Shown in pieces: positions 25,432 to 34,804 of a stretch of DNA of 48,650 nucleotides. The first letter of the stretch is position 1, and each line of letters starts with the position of its first letter. The notes beneath the pieces were generated by a model. That model did not search any database, was not told the origin of the DNA, and was given only the letters and a program-made list of their open reading frames with translations. Position numbers and translations under genes: made by a program. Source of the stretch: Clostridia bacterium. Its GTDB lineage: Bacteria; Bacillota; Clostridia; Acetivibrionales; DSM-2933. The DNA is taken from the NCBI GenBank assembly GCA_026418275.1, contig JAOABQ010000092.1, positions 1 to 48,650 of the forward strand, given 5' to 3'.

Positions 25432-26475
25432 TCAAATAAAGTCTTCCTTTGCATTCCATTCCAGCAGAGTCGCCCCCCAAGCCAAACCGGCACCAAAAGC
25501 AGAAAGAGCCACTTTGTCACCTTGCTTTATTCTTCCCTCGCGGATCGCTTCAGCCAGCGCAATAAATACTGAGGCGCCTACGGTATTTCCATATTTATGA
25601 ATGTTTACAAAAGCTTTCTCAAAAGGTATTTCAAGTTTTTTCATGCCTTCCGAAATAATATTCACATTTGCCTGGTGGGGAATGACAATATCAATATCTG
25701 ACAATTCTATTCCAACGTCACTCGCAACATTTCTTACACTCTCGGGAAATGCATTTGTGGCAAAATTCCAAACTGCCTTACCGTCCATATCCACACAGGT
25801 TGCCCCATCCTTTAATCCGATATTTATGCTTATATTTTCCGCCCGGGCCCTTGATCCCCCTTGTGGTACAAGAATGCTCTCGTATCCCCTTCCATCTGCA
25901 TACATGGAATAGCCTAAAATACCCGCCTTGGCTACACGGCTTAAAACAACCGCTCCCGCACCATCACCAAAGAAGCAGCAAGTAACTCTGTCCATCCAAT
26001 CGATCATGCTTGTTATCACATCTGCGCCTATTACCAGTACATTTTTACACGCACCACTCGTGATAAAACTGGAGCCCAAATTAATTGAATATACTGAACC
26101 GGGACAACCTCCCACATTGATATCGAATGCTGCCGCATTAAATGCACCAAGCTTTTGCTGTACAAGGCATGATGTGGCAGGATCTCTATGGTCGGGACAC
26201 AAGCAATTCAAAATAATGAGATCAATATCAAGGGGTGTCAGTCCTGCGTCCTCTACCGCCATAAGCGCAGCTTTATAGGCAAGATCCGATGTAGCTTCAC
26301 CTTCGTTTGCCACCCTTCTTTCTTTAATACCGGTTTTCTTTTGTATCCACTCATCCGTAGTTTCAACATACTTTTCCATTTCTTTATTGCTTACCACTCT
26401 TTCAGGCAAATAATAGCCGGTACCTTTAATCCCCACATAATACGGGGTATTATGATTCACTAAGTTAACAAGCAT
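25432..26475 (-). CDS. 3-oxoacyl-ACP synthase III (FabH type), copy 2
   Basis: A complete KAS III condensing enzyme of 347 residues with all catalytic groups: Cys124 in NVGGCPGSVY, His267 in IPHQANVN, Asn297 in KYGNTVGAS. The family markers TTDEWIQKKTGIKERR and FFGDGAGAVVLSR are also present. It would condense an acyl-CoA starter with malonyl-ACP. The start at 26475 (MLVNLVNHN) follows AGAGG at six bases and aligns with the start of the nearby paralogue. By eye it is well over two-thirds identical to the gene at 27886-28932, so a recent duplication is likely. The enzyme begins the cluster FabH2, hydroxyacyl-CoA dehydrogenase, FabH-like, DUF2889. Gene duplication outside a fatty acid synthesis operon hints at specialised acyl synthesis. 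Confidence 0.92.
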   Translation of the reverse strand: MLVNLVNHNTPYYVGIKGTGYYLPERVVSNKEMEKYVETTDEWIQKKTGIKERRVANEGEATSDLAYKAALMAVEDAGLTPLDIDLIILNCLCPDHRDPATSCLVQQKLGAFNAAAFDINVGGCPGSVYSINLGSSFITSGACKNVLVIGADVITSMIDWMDRVTCCFFGDGAGAVVLSRVAKAGILGYSMYADGRGYESILVPQGGSRARAENISINIGLKDGATCVDMDGKAVWNFATNAFPESVRNVASDVGIELSDIDIVIPHQANVNIISEGMKKLEIPFEKAFVNIHKYGNTVGASVFIALAEAIREGRIKQGDKVALSAFGAGLAWGATLLEWNAKEDFI

Positions 26476-27026
26476 ACGTATACCTCTTTTCAATATTCAA
26501 TAATAAACAAATTTGCTGCCGGGTATTTCATACAATTGTCCTGATTTTCCTCATTATCTTTGCATCCTTATTAAGCCGGTCTCCTATAGCAGAAAAACAT
26601 AAAAAGAACTAGTCCCTTAAAGTCTTTTTTTCTTCTATAAAAAAGCATCAAGATATCTTTTGACTGTACCAAAAACACACCCAGGTACGAGCTCTAGAAA
26701 AATACCGGTCACCAGAACAACAATATAATATTTATTACATGTACAAGAAATTTAATAAGAAGCTTGCCATAACTGCTTCACTATCTTAATCAATATTCAC
26801 TTAAGATATGAAATTAGTCTGAAATGTTTTTTGAATTGAAACAGCAGCCTTACTACAATAATCTTAATAAAACAACCTTTGCTCACAAAGTCTTCACTAA
26901 AGCTATTGTGCTGGAGGAATGCAATTTTCTACCACATTCCTCCAACTCAATTTTCCATCATTCAATAAGTTTATTTACATGGTACTTTGTATTTTGAGCC
27001 CGGCATTCCTTTAACATTGAATTCTT
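26476..27026. other. Intergenic region with a hairpin
   Basis: 551 bases without a gene I can support. The inverted repeat TGGAGGAATG / CATTCCTCCA (26912-26921 with 26935-26944) is placed as a terminator for the PilZ-like gene on the right. The FabH2 promoter should lie in the left part; no clear promoter boxes were found. Confidence 0.5.
26912..26944. terminator. Stem-loop after the PilZ-like gene
   Basis: A 10-bp perfect stem with a 13-base loop about 80 bases beyond the stop codon. No U run follows, so its role as a terminator is uncertain. Confidence 0.5.
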
Positions 27027-27668
27027 TTATTTCGCATACATGTTTAAAAACTGTTGCATTCTATTCTTATGCAAATCTTCGATATCAGTAATCGCAATTC
27101 CATATTCGATGTGATTTGCCTTTATCTTTGACCATACTACTTTGCCTTCAAGAGTGACTACACTATCAAATATGTTCCTTACAGGCAATGCAATGTGAAC
27201 AATCACATCGGAATCCGCCTTTATAAGGAACTTGCTTATAACCTTCAGCCCTGTATTGCTGACTTCACGCACACAAGCATGTAATGTTTCCTGTTCATCC
27301 TCGGTAACAATGTTTGCAAGGAAAAGCGTATCTGCCCTTTTAGAAAACCGTGTATTCTCAAATCTCTCTATCTCACTTGTCACTTTGATCTTGATTTGTT
27401 GTGGAAAATAAACCTTTACAAAGTCTATCTCCCCATCAAAGCTGTATTCAAATGAATCGTCTGTAAATCTGCATTTTACCGCATCTCCTAAAATGATATC
27501 TACAGCAGCAAACATTTCAGGAAATGCTAACGAAATCTCATCTTCCCCTATACTTTCTACTGTGGTTGTGTACCAAATGGTCCCATTATTAATACTAAAC
27601 TTGATTTTAGTTTTTTTAGTAAGCACTTCCTCAAGTGCAATTGCTTTTTCTAATGCTAATGATAACAT
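27027..27668 (-). CDS. PilZ / YcgR-like flagellar brake domain protein
   Basis: A protein of about 213 residues with an N-terminal YcgR-like beta domain (KTKIKFSINNGTIWYTTTVESIGEDEISLAFP) and a C-terminal PilZ-like barrel. The first c-di-GMP motif is reasonable (RFENTRFSKR contains spaced arginines). The second, usually D/N-x-S-x-x-G, reads EVSNTG with Glu in the first position. Binding of c-di-GMP is therefore likely but not assured. ATG at 27668 follows a GGGGG and GAGG stretch. It lies between the two near-identical FabH genes, 218 bases after FabH3, with stem-loops on both sides, so co-transcription is uncertain. No flagellar genes are adjacent. Confidence 0.75.
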   Translation of the reverse strand: MLSLALEKAIALEEVLTKKTKIKFSINNGTIWYTTTVESIGEDEISLAFPEMFAAVDIILGDAVKCRFTDDSFEYSFDGEIDFVKVYFPQQIKIKVTSEIERFENTRFSKRADTLFLANIVTEDEQETLHACVREVSNTGLKVISKFLIKADSDVIVHIALPVRNIFDSVVTLEGKVVWSKIKANHIEYGIAITDIEDLHKNRMQQFLNMYAK

Positions 27669-27831
27669 TATCCTCGTCCCCCTATAAAAATAACTTTTCA
27701 ACTAAATATTTATAATTTTTTATAAATGAGTTTTTTTGCATAATAGAATGCTTATCTTTGAATATATTGAAAATTCACCTCTGCTAATACGTTATGACCC
27801 CCAGAGGCCATTTCCACATTTTAGCGGGCAG

Positions 27832-27857
27832 CATTTGAAAGCTGTGCTTTTCAAATG
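27832..27857. terminator. Hairpin after FabH3
   Basis: CATTTGAAAGC pairs with GCTTTTCAAATG with one bulge, about 30 bases beyond the FabH3 stop. It may separate FabH3 from the PilZ-like gene, though no U tract is present. Confidence 0.5.
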
Positions 27858-27885
27858 TTCAACGTTATACCCGGCTAACTGCTGT

Positions 27886-28932
27886 TTAGTCCATAAAATC
27901 CGCCCTGTCATTCCATTGAACGATCGCCGATGCCCATGCAAGGCCGCCGCCAAAAGCTACCATGGCCACAGTACTGCGAGGAGATAGCCGCTCCTGACGT
28001 GCCGCTTCTGCAAGTGCTATAAACACTGAAGCACTGGCTGTGTTGCCATACCTATCCAGGTTTACAAAAGCCTTTTCGAAAGGAAGACCTAAACGTTTCA
28101 TTCCTTCTTTTATAATATTTACATTGGCCTGATGAGGAATAACAAGGTCAATATCTTCTACCTTTATCCCCGCATCATCTGCTACTTGCCGGATGCTTTC
28201 AGGAAATACTTTGGTTGCGAAGTCCCATACAGCCTTTCCATCCATGTCCAAACAGGTAGCGCCATCCCGCAGTCCTGTATTGATACTTATGTTTTCAGCC
28301 CGCACCTTTGATCCTCCTTGGGGTACAATGATTGCTTCATAGCCTCTGCCATCTGCATAAAGCGTGTATCCTTGAAGCCCCGGCTTAGCAGACCGGCTTA
28401 ATATTACCGCACCTGCACCATCTCCAAAGAAGCAGCTGGTTACCCGGTCCTGCCAATCAATGATGCTGGTAAAGACGTCAGCCCCGATCACAAGTACATT
28501 TTTACAGGCACCGCTGGTGATAAAATTGGATGCTATGTTTAATACATACACTGTTCCGGGGCAGCTCCCCGCATTGACATCGAAGGCTGCAGCGTTAAAT
28601 GCTCCGAGTTTTGCCTGAACCATGCATGCTGTGGCAGGATCCCTGTTGTCAGGGCATACACAGTTTAAAATGATAAGATCAATATCTTGAGGTTCTATTC
28701 CTGCATCCTCAATAGCCATTAAGGAAGCTTTGTATGCCAGATCTGAAGTTGCTTCGTTGTCTGCTGCTACTCTCCGTTCCTTAATACCTATCTTTTGCTG
28801 TATCCACTCGTCTGTAGTATTTACATATTGTTCAAGTTCTTTGTTGGTAACAATTCTGTCGGGTACATAATATCCTGTTCCTCTTATACCCGCATAATAT
28901 GTAGTTTTACAATGTTTTAAATTAACGAGCAT
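27886..28932 (-). CDS. 3-oxoacyl-ACP synthase III (FabH type), copy 3
   Basis: A 348-residue KAS III with intact catalytic residues: Cys in NAGSCPGTVY, His in IPHQANVN, Asn in RYGNTASAS. It is the close paralogue of the gene at 25432-26475. The two share nearly all of the substrate tunnel region (KLGAFNAAAFD, FITSGACKNVLVIGADV, DGATC-DMDGKAVW), so similar substrates are expected. The start at 28932 (MLVNLKHC) is chosen by alignment with that paralogue; AAAGGA lies about 11 bases upstream. The frame is open for a further 19 codons upstream, but that part is not conserved. A 30-base palindrome lies about 125 bases upstream and may be an operator. Confidence 0.92.
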   Translation of the reverse strand: MLVNLKHCKTTYYAGIRGTGYYVPDRIVTNKELEQYVNTTDEWIQQKIGIKERRVAADNEATSDLAYKASLMAIEDAGIEPQDIDLIILNCVCPDNRDPATACMVQAKLGAFNAAAFDVNAGSCPGTVYVLNIASNFITSGACKNVLVIGADVFTSIIDWQDRVTSCFFGDGAGAVILSRSAKPGLQGYTLYADGRGYEAIIVPQGGSKVRAENISINTGLRDGATCLDMDGKAVWDFATKVFPESIRQVADDAGIKVEDIDLVIPHQANVNIIKEGMKRLGLPFEKAFVNLDRYGNTASASVFIALAEAARQERLSPRSTVAMVAFGGGLAWASAIVQWNDRADFMD

Positions 28933-29055
28933 CCTCTTCTCTTTCCTTTCACTACTTTGATTTAAGATCTTCGTGTCTAATTGCCCCATATGGTGTCAAT
29001 AATATTTCCTTTACTTTCCTCTCACACTCCCTTTTATTTAGAATTTATATTATTG

Positions 29056-29085
29056 CTTTGAAATTCCGGGCCCTGAATTTCAAAG
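29056..29085. repeat. 30-base palindrome centred on GGGCCC
   Basis: CTTTGAAATTCCGGG is followed directly by CCCTGAATTTCAAAG. The arms match with a single mismatch and no loop. It sits in the FabH3 upstream region, as expected for a dimeric regulator's operator. Confidence 0.6.
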
Positions 29086-29443
29086 TTTTAAGCATTATAG
29101 GTTACTGCTCCTGCCTCATATGAACTGCCATCTGTTCCTATCTATATCACCATACCTTCAAATCTAACAGTTTGGTATGTTATTTACATTTTTTATATTC
29201 TCTCTCTGATTTTAATTATATATGGTTATGTTGAATACTTCTATACGTTTTATAATTTTGCATGTTTTTTCGTTTTTTTTACATTCTTTTGTCACATTTA
29301 GTCGAATATCCGAAAAAGCATTGTCAACGTTTTCATTTTATGGTAGCTTCCGTTTTCCTAACCATCAAAAAACATTGGATACCTGCTTGTCACAATGTAA
29401 AATTATTAGTGCAGCGTACATGGTAATACTAACAAGACAATGA

Positions 29444-29461
29444 AAGAGCCTAATGGCTCTT
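29444..29461 (-). terminator. Short terminator of chemoreceptor gene
   Basis: AAGAGCC-ATTA-GGCTCTT on the minus strand, about 37 bases beyond the chemoreceptor stop. The following T-rich stretch is weak. Confidence 0.55.
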
Positions 29462-29497
29462 CATTTACACGATAAGTCTGATATCCTTTTTTGAAAT

Positions 29498-31525
29498 TCA
29501 ACTTGTTTTAAATTTGTTGATTGTAGCCTTGAAGCCGTTAGACATTCCATTCAATTCTTCAACAAAGCCCCTTAGCCGCTGCAAAGATTTGAATTCTTCA
29601 TTAATTGTTTCAACTACGTTGGCTGAACTTGTTGCCGTTTCTACCGTAGTACCCGCAACTCCTTCGATGGCACTGGTTATTTGCTCGGTAGCTACTGCTT
29701 GGGATGACGAAGCTTCTGCTATTTTCTTTATAGCCTCCCCAACGTCTGATATAGAATGTACAACCTGTAATATAACTTTCTCTACATAATTTACCTTTTC
29801 CACCTCGCTGATGCTCTGTTCCAAGCTGCGGTTCATTTCTGAAACAACCCGTTTTGTAACGGTATTTATCTCGTTGGTTAAATCTTTTACTTTGCTAACC
29901 TGACGTTTAGTCTCTGCCGATAGCTTCTTGATTTCATCAGCAACCACCGCAAATCCCTTTCCGGCCGCACCCGCCTTGGCTGCTTCAATGGAAGCGTTCA
30001 GTGCGAGAAGGTTTGTTTCTCCTTCTATATAATTTATGGCTTTAATGATGTCAAATATTTTTTGCGTTGTCAGTTCCAGTTCCATTATTGAACCGGATGT
30101 AGACTGGAGCTCATTCATAAGTAACGTTATACTCTGTCTTGCATCCTCTGCCGCTTCCTTTCCGCTTTCTGATATTTCAATCGCATCACAGCTTACTTTT
30201 TCAGTATTTTTACTTTCTGTAGCAATGAGGTAAGCTTTTGCGCTTATCTCCTGCACGCCTGCAGTAGTTTCCTCTATGGCCGCCGAATTGTTTTCAGCAC
30301 CATTCATAACCTCATGCATCGTACCTATGATATTGTCCATATCTTTTACAATCACTTCGGATATTGTTGCAAGGGCATCGCTTACCCCTGTGATTTCAGT
30401 TGCTCTTTCGGTTATCGTATTCACTATATTCCGAAGTTCCTCGATCATCTTATTAAAACTGGAAGAAAGCTGGCCGATCTCATCCTTTGATTTGTTTTTG
30501 GAGCTAACGGTAAGGTCCCCGCCTTCAACCTTTTTCATCAGGCTCATCAGCTCGTTAATGGGCTTGGTAAAGAGCCTGGAAGCAACCATTGCGGCCGCTA
30601 GCGTAAAGGCAAGTGAAAAAAGGAATATAATAATCATCACTACAAATGTACTTACTACGCTTCGTGTCAATTCAGCGTCCGTTTCAGCAACCCCGAGCAG
30701 CCCTACTACCTTTCCGTCAATATCCTTAATTGCCTTGTAGCTTATAAAGTAGCTGTTCTTGAATAAGTTAACCGTACTGCTGCTGGAAAAATCATCTTTC
30801 TTTAACGCTTCTTTGAAATGCAGATTCTTATCCTGGCTGCTATTAGGTATTTTCACATTATTTTGGTTATCACTCATCATTATAAGCGAACTTCCTTGAT
30901 AAAGAAGAACATTTGTATTAATTTTTGAACTCATTTTGGTGATCATGTTTTTATCCTCATTCATCTTATGAGAAATAAGTATAATACCAATCAGAGTATC
31001 TTTATCTCCTAAAACAGGACTTGCAGAAACGATATTCAGGCCTTTATTGAGTATGATTCCAGTTACGGTTTTTGGGGAACTTAGAACCTTTTTGGCAAAG
31101 TCGTCATATTCATTTGAGGAAGCGTATATGCTTGTTCCATCCGGCTTATATACCGCAAGAACATCCAGGTCTTTTTTCTTTCCTTTCATATCTTCACAAT
31201 AAGTAGTTATCTGAAAACCCAGGTTAAATTTTAAAGGCATCTTTAAGGAGTTATCGTTTGAAATATTCTGACTCATGACCTCATACTTTGTTATCTCGGA
31301 TTCCAGCATCAGTCCAGCCGCAACACTATTACTTCTCAGCTTGGCCTGCATCTGTACTTCAGCCCTACCGGTCATGGAGGAAATAGAATAAACGGTTACA
31401 ATAATCATAGGTATCAGGATTATTATCAAAAAAGCCGCTAATAGCTTGGTTCTCATACTTCCTAAAAGATAGTTATCCAATAAACGCTTGACCTTTTTTG
31501 CAGTATTTCTGATCAACTTTATCAT
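29498..31525 (-). CDS. Methyl-accepting chemotaxis protein with extracellular sensor
   Basis: A transmembrane chemoreceptor of 675 residues from the chosen start. TM1 is [24 protein letters not shown] periplasm-side-type domain of about 260 residues resembles a Cache sensor ([47 protein letters not shown]). TM2 is [26 protein letters not shown] domain ([21 protein letters not shown]) and a long coiled-coil signalling domain follow, with the hairpin motif [36 protein letters not shown] at 31525 has AGGAGG seven bases upstream; 42 earlier codons in frame look untranslated. The ligand is unknown. No che genes are adjacent. Confidence 0.93.
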   Translation of the reverse strand: MIKLIRNTAKKVKRLLDNYLLGSMRTKLLAAFLIIILIPMIIVTVYSISSMTGRAEVQMQAKLRSNSVAAGLMLESEITKYEVMSQNISNDNSLKMPLKFNLGFQITTYCEDMKGKKKDLDVLAVYKPDGTSIYASSNEYDDFAKKVLSSPKTVTGIILNKGLNIVSASPVLGDKDTLIGIILISHKMNEDKNMITKMSSKINTNVLLYQGSSLIMMSDNQNNVKIPNSSQDKNLHFKEALKKDDFSSSSTVNLFKNSYFISYKAIKDIDGKVVGLLGVAETDAELTRSVVSTFVVMIIIFLFSLAFTLAAAMVASRLFTKPINELMSLMKKVEGGDLTVSSKNKSKDEIGQLSSSFNKMIEELRNIVNTITERATEITGVSDALATISEVIVKDMDNIIGTMHEVMNGAENNSAAIEETTAGVQEISAKAYLIATESKNTEKVSCDAIEISESGKEAAEDARQSITLLMNELQSTSGSIMELELTTQKIFDIIKAINYIEGETNLLALNASIEAAKAGAAGKGFAVVADEIKKLSAETKRQVSKVKDLTNEINTVTKRVVSEMNRSLEQSISEVEKVNYVEKVILQVVHSISDVGEAIKKIAEASSSQAVATEQITSAIEGVAGTTVETATSSANVVETINEEFKSLQRLRGFVEELNGMSNGFKATINKFKTS

Positions 31526-31999
31526 TTGAAGACCTCCTAAGGAAGAATATGAATAGCCAATATGCATGTGAATTTCACTGGAAATGCAGTAAACAGAAAA
31601 TAATACTTTATCAGCATAACAACTTATTGATGCTGCAAAAACATTAACCATTTGCCTATGGCAATGAGCACTAAAATCATTTGCTTAATGCTCTATTAAA
31701 TGTAAGGTTTAATGTAATTCACGTAGAATGACATGTGCATTTTATCACACATATGGATTTGACGTTAAGTGCAGTAAAACAATTTAATTAAAGATAGTTT
31801 GTATATTTTAGTGTATTATTTCATTCCATATTAATCAATTATTTTTCATAATTTACGTCTTTTTTTATTAATTTTACGGCAGTCGACAAAATCCAATATC
31901 CACTTATCAATCCTGCTAATGATTTAACTTAACGGATAAGCTCATATCATTGGTTACCCACGCATAAAATCGGAAACACCTTTTTGAATCAAGAATTGC
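31526..31999. other. Intergenic region, AT-rich
   Basis: 474 bases upstream of the chemoreceptor and downstream of the LytTR gene. I see no gene, RNA structure or clear promoter. Confidence 0.5.
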
Positions 32000-32719
32000 T
32001 TAACTATTGACTAAAATCTTTGTATTCGAGATCCCCTTAAAGAGTTTATTCTTCTTTCCCCTACTAACAAGGGCGGTTTTATTGATATTATAGAAATGCA
32101 ATGTGTAGGACAAATTACCATTAACCTCAATCTTAGATATCCGGTCCCTATTCACCAAATATCCGGCGTGACTTCTTATAAACTTGCTTTCATCCAGAAT
32201 GTCTTCGAAGTATTTTAGCGGAGACAAAACATCAAAGGTAAACTTTTCAGTGTAAACCATACAGCGGTTCATTACCTTTTCAATCAGCACGATATCTGAC
32301 TCCTTAACTCGATAGACTACATTCTGGGTCTTAATATCTACAATCTTCTCATTACAATGCCTGGTCTTTTCTTTAATACGTCTTACCGTCTTTTCCAACC
32401 TATCAAAGTTCACCGGCTTTAATATATAATCCGTTGCATAAACCGAAAAGGCATCCAAGCAGAAACTTTCTATTCCGGTAATAAAAACAATGTGTACATC
32501 CGGATCAATATCCCGAATGGCCTTGGCAGTTTCTATACCATTCATAGTGGGAAGGTTGATTTCAAGGAAAATAATATCAAACCGGTTGCCATTCATACTC
32601 TCCAATAAGTTTTCCGGATTATTGTAAGTCTCTACAAAATTAACACATTCAATCCTTTCAAGGGTTTCTGCTATTCGGCTCCTTTCTTCATCATTGTAAT
32701 CACACACTACAACGAACAA
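32000..32719 (-). CDS. LytTR-type response regulator with Glu at the phosphoacceptor position
   Basis: A receiver domain (residues 1-120) is joined to a C-terminal LytTR DNA-binding domain (NRCMVYTEKFTFDVLSPLKYFEDIL..., FIRSHAGYLVNRDRI). This is the LytR/AlgR/AgrA architecture, about 239 residues. The receiver keeps the acidic pocket (VCDYNDEE), the Thr/Ser switch (VFITG) and the Lys (YILKPV). The phosphorylated Asp is replaced by Glu: IIFLEINLPTMNG instead of LDI. A Glu here can mimic phosphorylation, so the protein may be constitutively active. No histidine kinase gene is adjacent. I chose a TTG at 32719 because GGGGG lies eight bases before it; a GTG at 32728 is too near that site. Confidence 0.87.
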   Translation of the reverse strand: MFVVVCDYNDEERSRIAETLERIECVNFVETYNNPENLLESMNGNRFDIIFLEINLPTMNGIETAKAIRDIDPDVHIVFITGIESFCLDAFSVYATDYILKPVNFDRLEKTVRRIKEKTRHCNEKIVDIKTQNVVYRVKESDIVLIEKVMNRCMVYTEKFTFDVLSPLKYFEDILDESKFIRSHAGYLVNRDRISKIEVNGNLSYTLHFYNINKTALVSRGKKNKLFKGISNTKILVNS

Positions 32720-33153
32720 AGGCCACACCCCCTAATCTAGTAGTAACAGTAGTAACATGAATGAAAAAAATTGATTCATTAATTGAACGGAACTTATACT
32801 ATGGAATTTCTTTAATGGAATTATCTAGCGGATTAATCTACATTAGAATTACTTTAATAGAATTAATTTACAGAATCTTTTACACTATTTAGATTATACT
32901 ACACTATTTGGCTTAAATAAAGTACCCATGGAAAATTTGTATAATAATTCTTTTGTAATATTTTGTCGAATACCGCTAAAAATTCCGGTATATCTGAATT
33001 TTAAATAAAAAATAAAAACCCCACTCTCATAAGAGAAGGAGTTTCCATGTTACCGCAATTACGAATGAATATTATTTTTATCATACGGTTTAAATCATTT
33101 TCTTTGTCTTACCTATCAAACTCAAATTTTTAACCTGTCATGATTTTAATATT
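32720..33153. other. Intergenic region with T-box-like attenuator remnant
   Basis: 434 bases without a gene. It contains the T-box-like terminator at 33008-33055, read towards the LytTR gene. No other structure was recognised. Confidence 0.5.
33008..33055 (-). terminator. Terminator resembling the 3' part of a T-box
   Basis: On the minus strand GGTAACATGGAAACTCC is followed by a TTCTC-TTAT-GAGAG hairpin, TGGGG, and a long T tract. The argS T-box 3' end in this window reads GGTACCGCGGAAACTCC, then a similar hairpin and tail. The downstream position after the DUF1877 gene fits a terminator that derives from a decayed T-box. The full T-box core is absent. Confidence 0.6.
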
Positions 33154-33645
33154 TCATTGATCAACAGTAAAAATAACATCTCTTTGGCTTTGTGCAACCT
33201 CTACATAAAATGTCCTAACACATTGGAACCATTCCCAGGTATACTCAAAATCTTCATCGTTTATTTCTCCCTGATAATCACTACCAATCCTATTGTACAA
33301 CTCCCTTATTTCTTCCTTGGTTATCCCAGAAATTTCTTTTGCAATTTCCTTGACCAGGGCACTACTTTTAAAAGCGACATAATAATCGGGCTTAGTATTT
33401 AAAATCTCTCCACCAAAGATAATTGCATTGAGTGGGGGTTTTCCACCATGTACTTCCAGCTTACCTCCGGCAAAGCAGCGATGCATGGCATCCCATGATT
33501 GATCAGTCTCACAAAGCCATTTTTCATCCCATTCGCTCTCAATATTTTTTTGTATGTATTCCACCAATTCTTTATCACTCTTACATTTCCTCAGTATTTC
33601 AGACTGAGATTTTTGAATTGCAAAAAGTACACCTCGACAAGACAT
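33154..33645 (-). CDS. DUF1877 (YfbM-like) family protein
   Basis: A 163-residue cytoplasmic protein opening with MSCRGVLFAI and containing ETDQSWDAMHRCF near residue 51 and PPLNAIIFGGE near residue 72. These are the characteristic blocks of the DUF1877/YfbM family, whose function is unknown. The ATG at 33645 has AAAGGG eight bases before it; a GTG three codons earlier is also possible. The gene is alone, with a terminator downstream and a 200-base gap before the sirtuin gene upstream. Nothing in the sequence suggests a catalytic site, though the Cys near the N-terminus is conserved in the pattern I know for the family. Confidence 0.82.
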   Translation of the reverse strand: MSCRGVLFAIQKSQSEILRKCKSDKELVEYIQKNIESEWDEKWLCETDQSWDAMHRCFAGGKLEVHGGKPPLNAIIFGGEILNTKPDYYVAFKSSALVKEIAKEISGITKEEIRELYNRIGSDYQGEINDEDFEYTWEWFQCVRTFYVEVAQSQRDVIFTVDQ

Positions 33646-33878
33646 CCATTTCACCCTTTCACTGATTTTTCCTTTTCTTTCTTCTTTCCCGGTTCAAGCT
33701 CACCTTTAGCAAAACTATTTTTAAGCCATGTTCATAATCTCAAACCGTAACAGTATTTTTTTATGCACTGCAAATCTTCTATTGTGCCAAACAGATAATC
33801 AATGCTTTTGGCGTTTACTGTTTCCCTTTCTGATAATCATGGCCAATTCTATCATTAAACCTCCCATCTTACAGCTGC

Positions 33879-34610
33879 TTATATTTTAAACAAGGAAGGG
33901 ATAATATCTTCTGCCCTTCCAATGTATGCTTCTTTAAAATATGGATTCTGCGGAATCATTGGTTCCAAATTCACATAAACTGTTCTTGCGCCGGCATAGT
34001 CCGCGCTACGTACAAAGCCTGCAGCAGGATCAACAACACCTGAGGTTCCTATAGCGATAAACAAATCACAATCCCTCAATACCCTTTTTACCCGGTAACT
34101 TGCCTCAATATCCACATATTCTCCAAAGAGTACAATATCAGGCCTTAATATTTGACCACATAACGAACAGTTTGGGGTAGCTGTCTCATAGGTTGCAACA
34201 TCATAAAACGGCGTTAGTGAACATTCAGGATTTGAGCATCTTGTATAATGAATTCTTCCGTGCAGCTCAGCAACATTTTCACTCCCTGCTCTTTTATGTA
34301 AACCGTCAACATTTTGAGTGGCTAAAATAAAGTTACAACCAGGGCTTATTCCCTTTTCAATTTCAGCCAATGTATTATGGATAATATTCGGCTCCGCAGA
34401 TAAAAGCTTCTGCCTCAGCTCTCCCCAAAATCGCCAGACATTTAAGGGTTCACGCTTAAATGTCTCACAATCAGAATACTTCATTATGTCTTTACTATTT
34501 TCCCAAATACCTCCTGGGCCTCTAAAGGATGGAATACCTGAAGCCACTGAAACGCCTGCACCTGTTAAAACTACAATATTTTTATACTCAGTAATTATTA
34601 TTCGTTCCAT
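33879..34610 (-). CDS. SIR2-family NAD-dependent protein deacylase
   Basis: A bacterial sirtuin (CobB/NpdA type) of 243 residues, removing acyl groups from lysines with NAD consumption. Motifs in order are GAGVSVASGIPSFRG (NAD-binding), TQNVDGLHKRAG, the catalytic His in AELHGR, a zinc module with CSNPEC and CSLCG, RPDIVLFGEYV, and IGTSGVVDPAAGFV. All four zinc cysteines are present. The ATG at 34610 follows AAGGAG at nine bases. It has no partner acetyltransferase gene nearby and is probably monocistronic. The substrate proteins cannot be inferred. Confidence 0.93.
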   Translation of the reverse strand: MERIIITEYKNIVVLTGAGVSVASGIPSFRGPGGIWENSKDIMKYSDCETFKREPLNVWRFWGELRQKLLSAEPNIIHNTLAEIEKGISPGCNFILATQNVDGLHKRAGSENVAELHGRIHYTRCSNPECSLTPFYDVATYETATPNCSLCGQILRPDIVLFGEYVDIEASYRVKRVLRDCDLFIAIGTSGVVDPAAGFVRSADYAGARTVYVNLEPMIPQNPYFKEAYIGRAEDIIPSLFKI

Positions 34611-34804
34611 CAATATCTACTCCTTGTAGGTAATTAGACTCTAAATAGGTTGAGCAATTTCACCCTACTTCCAAAATAATACCATATTACACGTTTATTT
34701 GTAATCTTTATTATTTAATTTATAATCTTTAAGATATTTGATATTTATAAAAATGGATAAGGAAAACGAGTATACATTCCTTGAGTAGTTGGGCTTACAC
34801 CACA

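Larger units (their letters stand above)
28933..29497. other. Intergenic region upstream of FabH3
   Basis: 565 bases without a supported gene. It contains the palindrome at 29056-29085, a CATACC/GGTATG hairpin near 29150-29180, and the chemoreceptor terminator at 29444-29461. A 73-codon plus-strand frame at 29222-29443 has no family features. Confidence 0.5.

Noticed and set aside
29222..29443. A 73-codon plus-strand frame upstream of FabH3
   Set aside because: Phe/Ser-rich AT-driven composition, no Shine-Dalgarno and no family features.
26476..29497. A c-di-GMP riboswitch near the PilZ-like gene
   Set aside because: The conserved GEMM core was looked for in the gaps on both strands and not found.
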